NCBI GenBank assembly: GCA_028826165.1
Contig: JAPDFW010000064.1
Location: 1-64,000 of the forward strand
Direction: 5' to 3'
Source: Anaeramoeba ignava
Lineage: Eukaryota; Metamonada; Anaeramoebidae
Length of the DNA: 64,000 nt
A program made the position numbers and the translations under genes. The stretch's first letter is position 1. Every line of letters starts with the position of its first letter. The notes below the pieces were generated by a model, which was not told the origin of the DNA, searched no databases, and worked only from the letters and a program-made list of their open reading frames with translations. Shown here one piece after another: positions 11,860 to 24,285 of the stretch.

Positions 11860-13865
11860 TTTTCATTTTAAATTAAAAATTAAATATAAAAATATATTAA
11901 TTAGTTAATAAATTATTTATAAATTTAATTTTGAAAAAGAATTTATTATTAATATTAATTTATTATTATTAAATTTTTTGTTAAATTAAAAATATTTTCA
12001 TTTTAAATTAAAAATTAAATATAAAAATATATTAATTACTTAATAAATTATTTATAAATTTAATTTTAAAAAAGGATTTATTATTAATATTAATTTATTA
12101 TTATTAAATTTTATGTTAAAATTAAAATATTTTCATTTTAAATTAAAAATTAAATATAAAAATATATTAATTACTTAATAAATTATTTATAAATTTAATT
12201 TTAAAAAGAATTTATTATTATTATTAATTTATTATTATTAAATTTTTATTAAATTAAAAATATTTTCAATTTAAATTAAAAATTAAATATAAAAATATAT
12301 TAATTACTTAATAAATTATTTATAAATTTAATTTTGAAAAAGAATTTATTATTAATATTAATTTATTATTATTAAATTTTATATTAAATTTAAAATATTT
12401 TCAATTTAAATTAAAAATTAAATATAAAAATATATTAATTACTTAATAAATTATTTATAAATTTAATTTTAAAAAGAATTTATTATTAATATTAATTTAT
12501 TATTATTAAATTTTTATTAAATTAAAATATTTTCATTTTAAAATAAAAATTAAATATAAAAATATATTAATTACTTAATAAATTATTTATAAATTTAATT
12601 TTGAAAAGGATTTATTATTAATATTAATTTATTATTATTAAATTTTTATTAAATTTAAAATATTTTCAATTTAAAATAAAAATTAAACATAAAAATATAT
12701 TAATTACTTAATAAATTATTTATAAATTTAATTTTAAAAAGAATTTATTATTATTATTAATTTATTATTATTAAATTTTATGTTAAATTTAAAATATTTT
12801 CATTTTAAATTAAAAATTAAATATAAAAATATATTAATTAGTTAATAAATTATTTATAAATTTAATTTTGAAAAAGAATTTATTATTAATATTAATTTAT
12901 TATTATTAAATTTTTATTAAATTTAAAATATTTTCATTTTAAATTAAAAATTAAATATAAAAATATATTAATTACTTAATAAATTATTTATAAATTTAAT
13001 TTTTAAAAAGAATTTATTATTAATATTAATTTATTATTATTAAATTTTATGTTAAATTTAAAATATTTTCAATTTAAATAAAAATTTAATATAAAAATAT
13101 ATTAATTAGTTAATAAATTATTTATAAATTTAATTTTAAAAAGAATTTATTATTAATATTAATTTATTATTATTAAATTTTTATTAAATTTAAAATATTT
13201 TCAATTTAAATTAAAAATTAAACATAAAAATATATTAATTATTTAATAAATTATTTATAAATTTAATTTTAAAAAGAATTTATTATTAATATTAATTTAT
13301 TATTATTAAATTTTTGTTAAATTTAAAATATTTTCAATTTTAAATTAAAAATTAAAACATAAAAATATATTAATTATTTAATAAATTATTTATAAATTTA
13401 ATTTTAAAAAGAATTTATTATTAATATTAATTTATTATTATTAAATTTTATATTAAATTAAAAATATTTTCATTTTAAATTAAAAATTAAACATAAAAAA
13501 TATATTAATTAGTTAATAAATTATTTATAAATTTAATTTTTAAAAAAGAATTTATTATTAATATTAATTTATTATTATTAAATTTTATATTAAATTTAAA
13601 ATATTTTCAATTTAAAATAAAAATTAAATATAAAAATATATTAATTATTTAATAAATTATTTATAAATTTAATTTTGGAAAAAGAATTTATTATTAATAT
13701 TAATTTATTATTATTAAATTTTTATTAAATTAAAAATATTTTCATTTTTAAATTAAAAATTTAATATAAAAATATATTAATTATTTAATAAATTATTTAT
13801 AAATTTAATTTTAAAAAAGAATTTATTATTAATATTAATTTATTATTATTAAATTTATTAAATTT
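11860..13865. repeat. Tandem satellite, ~134 bp unit, 15 copies
   Basis: Each unit starts TTTTCAWTTTAAATTAAAAA and carries AAATATATTAATTA, TTATTTATAAATTTAATTTT and TTATTATTAATATTAATTTA blocks. Units begin near 11860, 11995, 12130, 12263, 12398, 12531, 12664, 12797, 12931, 13065, 13200, 13333, 13467, 13605 and 13740. Units differ by a few substitutions and one- or two-base indels. No gene lies inside. Confidence 0.95.
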
Positions 13866-14295
13866 TTTTTTTAAATTTTTTTTTTTCATTTTTTTTTTTT
13901 TTTCATTTTTTTATTTTCAAATTAATCAAGAAAAGAAAAGAAAAGAAAAAATTTTTTTTTTTTGATTTATTTTTATTATTCTTTTAATTTTTTTTTTTAA
14001 TTATTAAAAAATATTGGATTTAATTGAAAATTTTTTTTTTTTTAATAATTGTTTTGGTAAGTAAAATCAAAAAACAAAAAAAAAAAAGCAAAAAATAAAT
14101 AATAAAAATAAATAACAATTAAAAATAAATTTCAATTAACCATTTACGTTATTTTAATTAATAAAATCTAAATAAAAACCAAAATAAAAATAAAAATATA
14201 TTGTTATTCTAAATAAAATCAAAATTAATAAATAAAAATAAAAATAAAAATAAAAATTTAAAATAAAATAAAAAAGAGCAAAAAAATCCAAAAAA
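13866..14295. other. Spacer upstream of the ankyrin gene
   Basis: T runs, then AAATAAAAATAA-type sequence leading to the ATG at 14296. Presumed promoter and 5' leader; no defined motif. Confidence 0.4.
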
Positions 14296-16929
14296 ATGGG
14301 GGCAAAATTAGTAAAAATTCAAAAAGCAATTGATCAAGAAGATTCTATAGTATTAAAAAAATTAATCACACCCAAAACAATAAATGCAACAGATGGGGAG
14401 CATGAGAGTCCACTTGTGTATTCTATAAGACAAAAAAAATATGTAGTAGTTAATTTTCTGTTAGATTTTCCAGGAATAAATATCAATATGATTGACAAAC
14501 ACACAAATTTTTCAGCACTTCAACATGCAGTCTTAGGAAAAGACACAGAAGCAATGGATATTCTTTTGAAGAAGGGAGCAGATCCCAATGTGCAGGATTC
14601 AAATGGAAGAACTCCACTTATTTTTGCTTGTGTTGGTGGAAATGAGGAAGCTTGCAATATGCTTATTAATGCTAAAGCAGATTTGAATTTAAAAGACAAG
14701 GAAGGCAAGGCTCCAATTCATGCTGCAGTTGTTAGCAGCGCAAGAAACATTAATGTTGTTAAATTGTTGTTGGAAAATGGAGCAAAAATTGAGGAAAAAG
14801 ATGTTAAAGGAAGAACTCCTTTACATCTTGCTGTTTTTTTATCTAATTTTCAAGTTGTCAAATTGCTTTTAGATAAAGGAGCTGTTTTTAATTATAAAGA
14901 TTATACTTTGATTCATGTTGTTTGTTTGGGTGGTAAATTAATAAAAGATTGGGTTACTTTAGAATTTAATAGAAAACCAAAAGATGAAGAAAAACCGAAA
15001 GAGAATGAAAAAGAGAATGAAAAAGAGAATGAAAAAGAGAATGAAAAAGAGAATGAAAAAGAGAATGAAAAGAAAGATGAAAAAGAAAAAGAGAAGAAAG
15101 ATGAAAAAGAAAAAGAAAAGAAAGATGAAAAAAAAAAATCAAAATCAAAATCAAAGTCAAAATCAAAGTCAAAATCAAAATCAAAATCAAAATCAAAATC
15201 AAAATCAAAATCAAAATCAAAATCAAAATCAAGTGATTCAGATTCATCAGATAAAGAAAAGAAAAAGAAGAAAAAGAAAGATGAAAAAAAAGATGAAAAG
15301 AAAGATGAAAAGAAAGATGAAAAGAAAGATGAAAAGAAAGATGAAAAAAAAGTTGAAAAGAAAGATGAAAAGAAAGATGAAAAGAAAGTTGAAAAGAAAG
15401 TTTCAATCCATCAAGAAAAAATGGAAATTTTGGATCTTCTTTTCCAAAAGGGAATACCAATTGATACATTTGATCAAAATGGAGAAATGCCAATTCACAT
15501 TGCATGCAGTTCAGGAATGTTAGAAATTGTTGAATGGCTTGTTTCTCACAAAATTGATGTAAACGCACTTGATCAACAAAAAGTATCCCCAATTCATAAT
15601 GCTTGTTTATATGGACATCTTGATATTGTTAAATATCTTTTGGCAAATGGTGCTAAACCTGAACTTGAAGATCCAAAACATGGAACTGCACTTGAAACTA
15701 CACTTAGATCACAAAAACATTTTGAAAACAAATGGAAATATTCAAATCAATTATTCGAACAAATTGCTGAAATTATTAGTCAGAAAACTAAGGAAGATAT
15801 TCAAGATTTACGCAAAAAAATTCTTCAACCAAAATTTGATATTAAAGAAAATAGTTCAATTGAATTCCAAAAGAAAATGAAATTGAAAAGAGAAGAATCT
15901 CTTAAAAAAAGAAAAGAAAGAGAGAAGAAAAAAAAACAAGGAAGAAAAAAACTTTCTAAAATTGAAAAACAAAAAAAGAAAGAAAACCAAAAAAAGAAAG
16001 AATTAGAAGCAAAAAAAGCAAAAGAATCTCAAGAGCAAGATGAAAAACCAAAAGATGAAAAACCAAAAGATGAAAAACCAAAAGATGAAAAGCCAAAAGA
16101 TGATAAAAAGAAAGATGATAAAAAGAAAGATGAAAAACCAAAAGATGAAAAGCCAAAAGATGATAAAAAGAAAGATGAAAAGCCAAAAGTTGATAAACCA
16201 AAAGTTGAAAAACCAAAAGATGAAAAACCAAAAGTTGAAAAACCAAAAGATGAAACAAAGAAAGATGAAAAACCAAAAGTTGAAAAACCAAAAGATGAAA
16301 AACCAAAAGATGAAAAACCAAAAGATGAAAAACCAAAAGTTGAAAAACCAAAAGTTGAAAAACCAAAAGTTGAAACAAAGAAAGATGAAAAACCAAAAGA
16401 TGATAAAAAGAAAGATGAAAAACCAAAAGTTGAAAAACCAAAAGATGAAAAACCAAAAGTTGAAAAACCAAAAGTTGAAACAAAGAAAGATGAAAAACCA
16501 AAAGTTGAAAAACCAAAAGATGAAAAACCAAAAGTTGAAACTCCAAAAGTTGAAAAACCAAAAGTTGAAAAACCAAAAGTTGAAAAACCAAAAGTTGAAA
16601 CAAAGAAAGATGAAAAACCAAAAGTTGAAAAACCAAAAGATGAAAAACCAAAAGTTGAAAACAAAAAGATGAAAAGATGAAAAGTTGAAAAAAGATGAAA
16701 AACCAAAAGATGAAAAACCAAAAGTTGAAACTCCAAAAGTTGAAACTCCAAAAGTTGAAACTCCAAAAGTTGAAAACCAAAAGTTGAAACAAAGAAAGAT
16801 GAAAAAAAGAAAGATGAAAAAAAGAAAGATGAAAAAAAGAAAAAAGAAAAAAAGAAAAAACATCATAATTCAGATTCAACTTCAACTTCAACTTCAACAA
16901 GTACATCAAGTTTTTCTGATACTGATTAA
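14296..16929 (+). CDS. Ankyrin-repeat protein with two giant Lys-rich repeat tracts
   Basis: The frame is open from 14296 to a stop at 16680. About five ankyrin repeats fill residues ~35-225 (e.g. NGRTPLIFACVGGNEEACNM, GRTPLHLAVFLSNFQVVKLL). A ~145-residue insert of KEN, KDEK and SK repeats (about 15000-15400) follows, then two more ankyrin repeats (about 15470-15660, GEMPIHIACSSGMLEIVEWL), a basic coiled coil, and ~230 residues of KPKDE/KPKVE pentads. Past the stop the pentads continue in another frame (16685-16780), then the first frame resumes and ends in HHNSDS plus a Thr/Ser tract at 16929. Two compensating small indels in the repeats therefore interrupt an otherwise continuous gene. Ankyrin repeats bind partner proteins; the charged tracts suggest a disordered spacer or nucleic-acid/cytoskeleton contact. 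Confidence 0.8.
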
Positions 16930-17262
16930 TCAATCATTAAAAACAAATCAAATAATTTGATTTTGGTGTTACCTTTTCTTTTTCTTCTTTCTTTTTCATT
17001 TGAAGTTTTTTTTTTTTTTTGAAATTTTTTTTTCTCAACATTTTCATTTTAAGAAAAAGGATAATTAATTAAAAATTGATTGGAAAACAAAAAATAAAAA
17101 ATATTTTTCTTTTCTTTTATTTTATTTAAAATAAAAAAGTGGAATAAAAAGTGGAATAAAATTTATTTTTTTTTTGATTTATTTTTTATTGATTTATTCA
17201 AAAAAGAAAATTGTTTTTAAAACAGAAATGAAATGAAAAAAAAAGAGAATTTGAAATTTAAA
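16930..17262. other. Convergent spacer
   Basis: AT-rich, no coding signal. It separates the ends of the ankyrin gene and the minus-strand ubiquitin gene. The part next to the ubiquitin stop matches the 3' flank of the ubiquitin genes at 41770 and 45896. Confidence 0.5.
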
Positions 17263-18018
17263 TTAATTTCCACCTCTTAACCTTAAAACTAAATGAATTG
17301 TTGAATCTTTTTGAACTGAATAATCATTTAATGTTCTTGAATCTTCTAATTGTTTTCCTGCAAAAATTAATCTTTGTTGTTCAGATGAAATTCCTTCTTT
17401 TTCTTGAATTTTTGATTTAATATTCTCAATAGAATCATTTGGATCAACATCAAGTGTAATTGTTCTTCCAGTTAATGTTTTAACAAATATTTGAAAATTT
17501 CCACCTCTTAATCTTAAAACTAAATGAATTGTTGAATCTTTTTGAACTGAATAATCATTTAATGTTCTTGAATCTTCTAATTGTTTTCCTGCAAATATTA
17601 ATCTTTGTTGTTCAGGTGAAATTCCTTCCTTTTCTTGAATTTTTGATTTAATATTCTCAATAGAATCATTTGAATCAACATCAAGTGTAATTGTTCTTCC
17701 AGTTAATGTTTTAACAAATATTTGGAAATTTCCACCTCTTAATCTTAAAACTAAATGAATTGTTGAATCTTTTTGAATTGAATAATCATTTAAAGTTCTT
17801 GAATCTTCTAATTGTTTTCCAGCAAATATTAATCTTTGTTGTTCAGATGAAATTCCTTCTTTTTCTTGAATTTTTGATTTAATATTTTCAATAGAATCAT
17901 TTGGATCAACATCAAGAGTAATTGTTCTTCCAGCTAATGTTTTAACAAATATTTGAAAATTTCCAATTTTAATCTTAAAACTAAATGAATTTTTGATTTT
18001 TTTAAATTGAAAAATCAT
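17263..18018 (-). CDS. Diverged polyubiquitin, three units
   Basis: Three head-to-tail 77-residue units end in LRLRGG followed by a final Asn. Each unit is clearly ubiquitin ([30 protein letters not shown]) but starts Asn-Phe instead of Met1 and has Arg at position 11 and Ser at 53; Lys 6, 27, 29, 33, 48 and 63, the Ile44 patch and the Gly-Gly tail are kept. The first ~20 residues of the open frame are a scrambled ubiquitin C-terminus, so the true 5' end was probably the ATG at 18197, now cut off by decay. Its upstream DNA matches the promoters of the ubiquitin genes at 41-53 kb, in inverted orientation. Whether it is still expressed is uncertain. Confidence 0.85.
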   Translation of the reverse strand: MIFQFKKIKNSFSFKIKIGNFQIFVKTLAGRTITLDVDPNDSIENIKSKIQEKEGISSEQQRLIFAGKQLEDSRTLNDYSIQKDSTIHLVLRLRGGNFQIFVKTLTGRTITLDVDSNDSIENIKSKIQEKEGISPEQQRLIFAGKQLEDSRTLNDYSVQKDSTIHLVLRLRGGNFQIFVKTLTGRTITLDVDPNDSIENIKSKIQEKEGISSEQQRLIFAGKQLEDSRTLNDYSVQKDSTIHLVLRLRGGN

Positions 18019-18197
18019 TTAAAAAGATAAAATGTTTTAATAAAATTTGTTTTCCACCTCTTAAAAAAAAAACTTTTGTTGAATGAAATTTAATGTTCTA
18101 TTTTTTTTTTGAACCTTTGTTGTTTTTTTTTTTTAATATTATATTTTCAATAGAATCAAATTCCAGTTAATGTTTTAACAAATATTTGAAAATTCAT
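18019..18197 (-). pseudogene. Decayed first ubiquitin unit
   Basis: An ATG at 18197 starts the same [12 protein letters not shown] codons as the intact genes, then only shards of a ubiquitin unit remain (DSIEN, a QQR piece, RTLN, and LRGG near 18055), shortened to less than 180 bases by deletions. It shows that this locus once encoded four or more units. Confidence 0.75.
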
Positions 18198-18640
18198 AAT
18201 TAATTTTTGGTTTTTGATTTTTAAAAATAAAAAGATAAAAAGATAAAAAGATAAAAAGATAAAAAGAATGAAAATAATCTATTTTTCAATTTTTAATTTT
18301 TCTTTTATATTATTTTTAATTGATTAAATATTTAAATTTATTTTATTAAAAATTGAGATTAACAAATATTTTTCTTTTTGTTTAACTTTTTATTTTTATT
18401 TTATTAATTAAATAATTCGATTTTTATTTTTTATTTTCCCTAATTCCTGTAACAAATTAAATTAATTTTAAATTATCAATTATTTTTATTTTAATTTCCA
18501 TTTTCTTTTCTTTCCTTCTTTTATTTTTTCTTTTTATTTTCAAAACAAAAACAAAATTCCAATTTTTATTTATTTAAATATAAAAATAATAAATAATATT
18601 TTAATAATTATTTACTTTTTATTTTTATTTATTAATTTAA
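18198..18640 (-). promoter_or_regulatory. Ubiquitin/GTPase-RING intergenic block, inverted copy
   Basis: Reverse complement of the head-to-head spacer at 45000-45424: it contains the ATCTTTTT minisatellite just before the start codon (18235-18262), the AATTTAATTTGT...GGAATTAGGGAAAAT block (about 18430-18470) and the GAAAGAAAGAAAATG block. It drives the ubiquitin gene to the left and formerly a GTPase-RING gene to the right. Confidence 0.65.
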
Positions 18641-19685
18641 TTTAAATCAAATTAAATATTAATCAAAATAAAATCAATAAATATTAATCAAATTAAATTA
18701 AATAAATATTAATCAAATTAAATCAAATAAATATTAATCAAATTAAATTAAATAAATATTAATTAAATAAATAAACCCCAATAAATATTAATCAAATTAA
18801 AAAATAAATAAATATTAATCAAATTAAATTAAATAAATATTAATCAAATTTAAACTAAATAAATATTAATCAAATCAAATCAAATAAATATTAATCAAAT
18901 TAAAATAAATAAATATTAATCAAATTAAATTAAATAAATATTAATCAAATTAAATCAATAAAAATAAATCAAAAATCAAATTAATCAAAATCAAATTCAA
19001 ATAAATATTAATCAAATTAAATTAAAATAAATATTAATCAAAATTAAGAAATCAAATAAATTAATCAAATTAAATCAATAAATATAGGTTAAATAAATCA
19101 AATCAAATCAAATAAATAAATAAATTAAATAAAATAAATAAATAAATCAAATTAATAAAATTAAAATCAAATAAATAAATATTAATCAAATTAAATCAAA
19201 TAAATAATTAATAAAATTAAATCAAAATAAATATTAATCAAATAAAATAAAATAAATTAATATCAAATATCAAAATCAAATTAAATTAAATAAATATTAA
19301 TCAAATTAAATTAAACTAAAGATTAATCAAATTAAATCAAATAAATATTAATCAAATTAAATTAAATAAATATTAATCAAATTAAATTAAATAAATATTA
19401 ATCAAATTAAATTAAATAAAAAATAAATATTAATCAAATTAAATTAAATAAATATTAATCAAATTAAAATAAATAAATATTAATCAAATTAAATTAAATA
19501 AAATTAATCAAAATTAAATAAATAAAATTAAATTAAAATATTAAATCAAATTAAATTAAATCAAATAAAAATCAAATAAATTAAATCAAATAAATAAAAA
19601 TCAAAATCAAATTAATCAAATAAATCAAATAAATCAAATTAAATTAAATAAATATTAATCAAATTAAATTAAATTAATAATATTT
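18641..19685. repeat. AATATTAATCAAATTAAAT satellite replacing a gene 5' half
   Basis: About 1 kb of AAATAAATATTAATCAAATTAAATT words with scattered degenerate units. It begins where homology to the module's promoter side ends and stops where homology to the GTPase-RING gene resumes, so it occupies the place of the N-terminal tail and GTPase domain. Confidence 0.85.
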
Positions 19686-20650
19686 TGATATTGGAAGAAC
19701 CAAGTTCAATAGAAATATTTCAAAAAGAAATGAAAAAGATTAAAAGAATTAATCAAGTTATTAAAAATAAAATCAAAAAGAAATTAGGAATTTTTTTATA
19801 ATCAATTTATTTGGATAATTTTATTTGAACTTGTTGTTAAAAATTCAAAAAAATATTAGAATGAGTTCAATTCTTTCAAAATGTTTACTTTATTATTCAG
19901 AAGAAGCTTTATATTCTTTTCATTTTTTTTTTGAAATTATAATGAAAGAAATGGAATTAGAAGATTATCTTTTATCAGAAAAAAATGCAATAAAACATCT
20001 TTCAGTAACATTTGAAGTTCAAAAAATTGAAAATTTAATTAAAATAAATATGAATACAAAATATTAGATTATCAAAATAAAAGAATGGAATTTTTTGATA
20101 AATTATATCCTCAATTATTAAATCAACAAATTTATCAATCAATTCAATCTAATTTTAGAAACTTAAGTGAAGAAAATTCACAACAAGAAGAGAAATATTC
20201 CAATATTAATTTTACTTTTTTTGAAAACAAAATTTTTTATGAGAAGATTAAAAAATATTTTCACACAAAATGAACCAATTTCATTGAAAACAAATTTAGA
20301 AGAAACTCAAGCTAAGAAAATATTTTCAGAAACAATTCTAAAATTTCAAGAATTTATTGAAAAATCAAATAATCTTCAAAATTCATTACAACAAATTTAT
20401 TTACAATATGTAGTTCTTAATAAAGAAATAAATGCAAATCATAATTTAGGTTCTTATATTCCAAATGATACTTGTTTAATTTGTTTTCATCCAATTCAAG
20501 AAAAACAATTAAAATGTGGACATTTTATTTGTGAAAAATATGATAAAATTTTTCGAAATTTATTTGATTTAATTAAATCAAATTTAAATAATGAAACAAT
20601 ACAAAATTCAATTAAATTTTGTTATTATTGAAAAGATAAAGTTTAAAATT
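19686..20650 (+). pseudogene. 3' half of a GTPase-RING gene, broken
   Basis: Homologous to the middle and end of the genes at 42471-51396: it starts at the EEPSSIEIFQKE block after the GTPase domain, runs through the helical segment (MSSILSKCLLY...) and ends in the RING (DTCLICFHPIQEKQ, KCGHFICEKY). Several frame breaks and stops occur (for example at 19800, 19855 and 20066), and the Cys that should follow CEK in the RING is Tyr, so zinc binding would be impaired. It is a relic of a fourth module, in inverted orientation. Confidence 0.85.
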
Positions 20651-20731
20651 TCAAAAAAAAAAAAAAAGATTTAAAGAAATTAATTTTTTTTTTTCATTTT
20701 TTTCTTTTTCATTTTTTTTTTTTTCAATAAA

Positions 20732-23700
20732 ATGAATAAACAATTACAAGAAAAAATAACAACATGGATTTCAACACAAATTGGAGAAACAGTAGATTTT
20801 GAAATTCAAAAAAGAAATCAATTAACAATTCAATTATGTCATCTTTTTAATAAACTTCAACCAAATAGTATTCAAATTGAAGTGTAAAAAATAAATTAAA
20901 AAATTTCTTAAATAAAATTAAATTAAAATTTTTTCTCTTTTCATTTTAGAAATAATCCTCAAAAAAATTGGGATACATTTACAAAATCTTGTTTAAAATA
21001 TGGAGTTCAAAAAGAATACATTTTGACATATAATGATTTTATTGATAAAAGATTTACATCAGCTCTTCTTATACTTGTTTATCAATTAGGTGTTATTGCA
21101 AGAACTAAAACATCTTCAATTCAATCAAAAAGACATTCAAAAACATTTTCTTCACAAGATTTTGATAATTCAATGATTCCTGATAAAAATGATATTGATT
21201 TAAACAAAACAGATCAAAATCCTTTTCAAACTCCCAAAAAAAAAACTATTCAAGAAATTATTAATGATGAAAAACTTGAATCTTATTCAAAAATCAAAAG
21301 CCCAATTTTAATTAAAAAACAAAATTTACAAGAAGAATCTTTTATTTATTCTCAAAAAACATTAAATATAAATGAATGGAAGAATAATGATGATGAATTG
21401 GATAATATTTTATTTCTAAAGAAAAATATCAACGGAAATGAAACAGAAACTGAAAACAGTCATTATTCATTTTCCCATCATTTAATAAACTATTATTCAA
21501 CTCAAAAAATTTCAACAGAAATCCAAAAAAATATTATTCAAAAATTTTTTATACTTGGAAAAGCTCGTTTCAATTTTAAATATATTGAAAACAAAACATC
21601 AGCACCAAAACTAGGAGTTATTGAATTAACAACAGAAAAGTTCACAATAAACATTTTAGGCACAGGTGTAATTGCAATATCACCTTATTTTCTTTCTCCT
21701 GAAGTTTATTTATCAGTTGAAAAAGATGATGAGCATTCGTTGTCAATTTGTTTTAATGAAGAAAAGAAAATCAAAATGAAATTTGATACCAAAAATGAAG
21801 CCTATATTTTTTCAAAAACATTTTTAATGTTTCAATGGTATAAAGGAATATTTATTGAAGAATTCCCGATAAATGGAAATATAATTGGAAAAGAATTTGA
21901 AATTGAATGTGTTGCATTAAGAACATTGATGAATAAAACAGCATCTTTCCAAATTGAAATTGAAAATCAAGACAGAAATGAATGTGGATATTGTGTGCTA
22001 AAATTGGAATTGAATCAACTAAATTTAATAACTAATTCAGGAATCATTTCTCTTTTATATCAAGCTAACATTCTTTCATTCCAAAGATTAACAAATCCCA
22101 AAAAAATGATTGTATTGAAAATTTTATACAAAGAATTTGAATATTTTATCAAACTCATTTGCAAAACAGATTTAAAGCAAGAACTAATCTTTAGAACACT
22201 TCAAATATTTCACAGAAACTCAAAAAGAAATCAAATTCCAAAAAATGAAAAAAGTATCAATTTAGATTTTATTGAACCAAATTTTGGGAATTATTACCCT
22301 AAAAACGAAGAAACAAATATTCAAGAAGAATATTTCAAAAATGATTTCCCATTTGAAAACTTGGTTTTTGCTTCATTCAATAATGATGGAACAACAGAAA
22401 CTTTTCAACAACAAAATTTACCTGATCTTATCAACACAAATATTCTCAAATCAAATTTCATTTCATTTTCAGAATCAATTCCCAAAGTTTCTAAAATTGA
22501 AGAATATTTACAAAATGGAAAAACTGATAACTTCCCAATTCTTCTTTTGGATTCAGGAATTTATTCAAACGGAACATTAACTTTTACTCAAGAAAGAATT
22601 CGTATATTTCTAACTTCAGGAAAATTATTAATGGAAAATGAATTTTCATCAATTCAAAGAATTATTTTGAATCCATTTAAACCCAAATTCTTTTCACTTC
22701 AAATTGATCAATTTTCCAATTTTATTATCAAAGTTAAATCAGAAGAATTACGAAACATTATCATTTATTCTTTCCTTCTTTTCCAAAAAAATTACTTAGA
22801 TTTAAAAACTAGCAAAATATTCCAAACAAATGATCAAAATATTAATTTATTTAAAATGGAAATGTTTCAAGATCCTAACATAAAACAATTTTTTTTACAG
22901 AACAAAACAAGAACCATATTATACAAAAACCAAAATATCAGAATAGTAAATGAACAACATAAACCAAATAAATACAAAGCCTTTTTATATAATGGATTTT
23001 ATGATTTATCTGGTGATATCACAATATCTCTTTACAGAAACCATTTTTCCTTAAATTTCCAAAATAATGTAATCAAGAAAAGATATTCAATTTATACAAA
23101 ATTACTTGAATTTTATAAAGGAATTCATGTTGTGTTTTGCAGAATAATGATTGATGAAGAAAACTTTATCAACATTTCATTCCCAAATTGCGAAATGTTC
23201 CAAATTTTCACAAGAGATTTTTATTCAAAAAGAAAAGATTATTTTAAATCACTTCAAGATAATTTCCAACCACGAAAATTAATTTTTGATTGTAAAATTA
23301 ACATCAAAGAAAATCAAAAAATCAATGGAAATATCATTTTGGCATTTGATTCATTCACTATCAAAAGTTCAGAATACAAACAATCAATATTTGAAAAAAT
23401 AAGAGGAAGTGTAACAAATGAATCTGAATATGGAGCGTTTAACGAATTATTAACATTGGAATATTCTCCAATGATCACGCTCAAAAAACCAAAAATCGAT
23501 AATTCCATTCATATTAATCTTGGAATAGAAAATGCATTTATTTCATTAGTATTTCCTTCTATTGATGAAGAAACAAAATTTATTCATAAATTTGAATCAT
23601 ACACTCAATATTATAATTCTCTTATTCAAAATTTAGAATCATTATATCCAATAAATACTATTAAATCTGAACCAAAAATGGTATATGCCAAAATTATAAT

Positions 23701-24244
23701 CAATGATTCATATATTGGTAAATGCCAAATTATGAAAGAATCCAATGATTCAAATTTATTAGCTTTCATTCAGAAAGATTTAACGAAATTTGTGTTTAAT
23801 GTTGAAAATTATCAACTTTATTTCAATAACAAATATCCAAATGAATGCAAACTTGAAACACTTAAAAATGAAATTAGTTTAACATTTTCAGATTTAAGGA
23901 AATTACAAAATTTCAAAAATTTATTACCTAAAATTACAGAAAATAATCAAGAAGAAAATATAAAACAATTTAATGGAATATTTTATTTGATACAAAGTCA
24001 AAATTTTTTAGAAGGATATATTAAAATTTTCCAAGAAAATCAAAGAATTATTATTGCATCAGGAGAAGAAAAGATTCAAAGTGAATCAATTCAAAAAACA
24101 AATATTTTTTCACATTTAACAAAACCAAAAATGATTAGAATTCAATTATCAAATGGAAATGAATTTCTTTTTTCATTTTATCACACTTTAGATAAGAATA
24201 ATTTTATTGAATTATTTCAACAAATCAAAGATGAAAATGAAAAT

Positions 24245-24285
<41 letters not shown>

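Noticed and set aside
11860-13865. CRISPR-like regular array
   Set aside because: Repeats are contiguous with no unique spacers, and the DNA is eukaryotic.
14966-15592. Long minus-strand frame of Leu/Phe/His/Ser across the ankyrin gene
   Set aside because: Antisense shadow of Lys/Glu repeat codons.
15956-16933. Three long overlapping minus-strand frames rich in Phe, Leu and Trp
   Set aside because: Antisense of the KPKDE pentads; no gene features.
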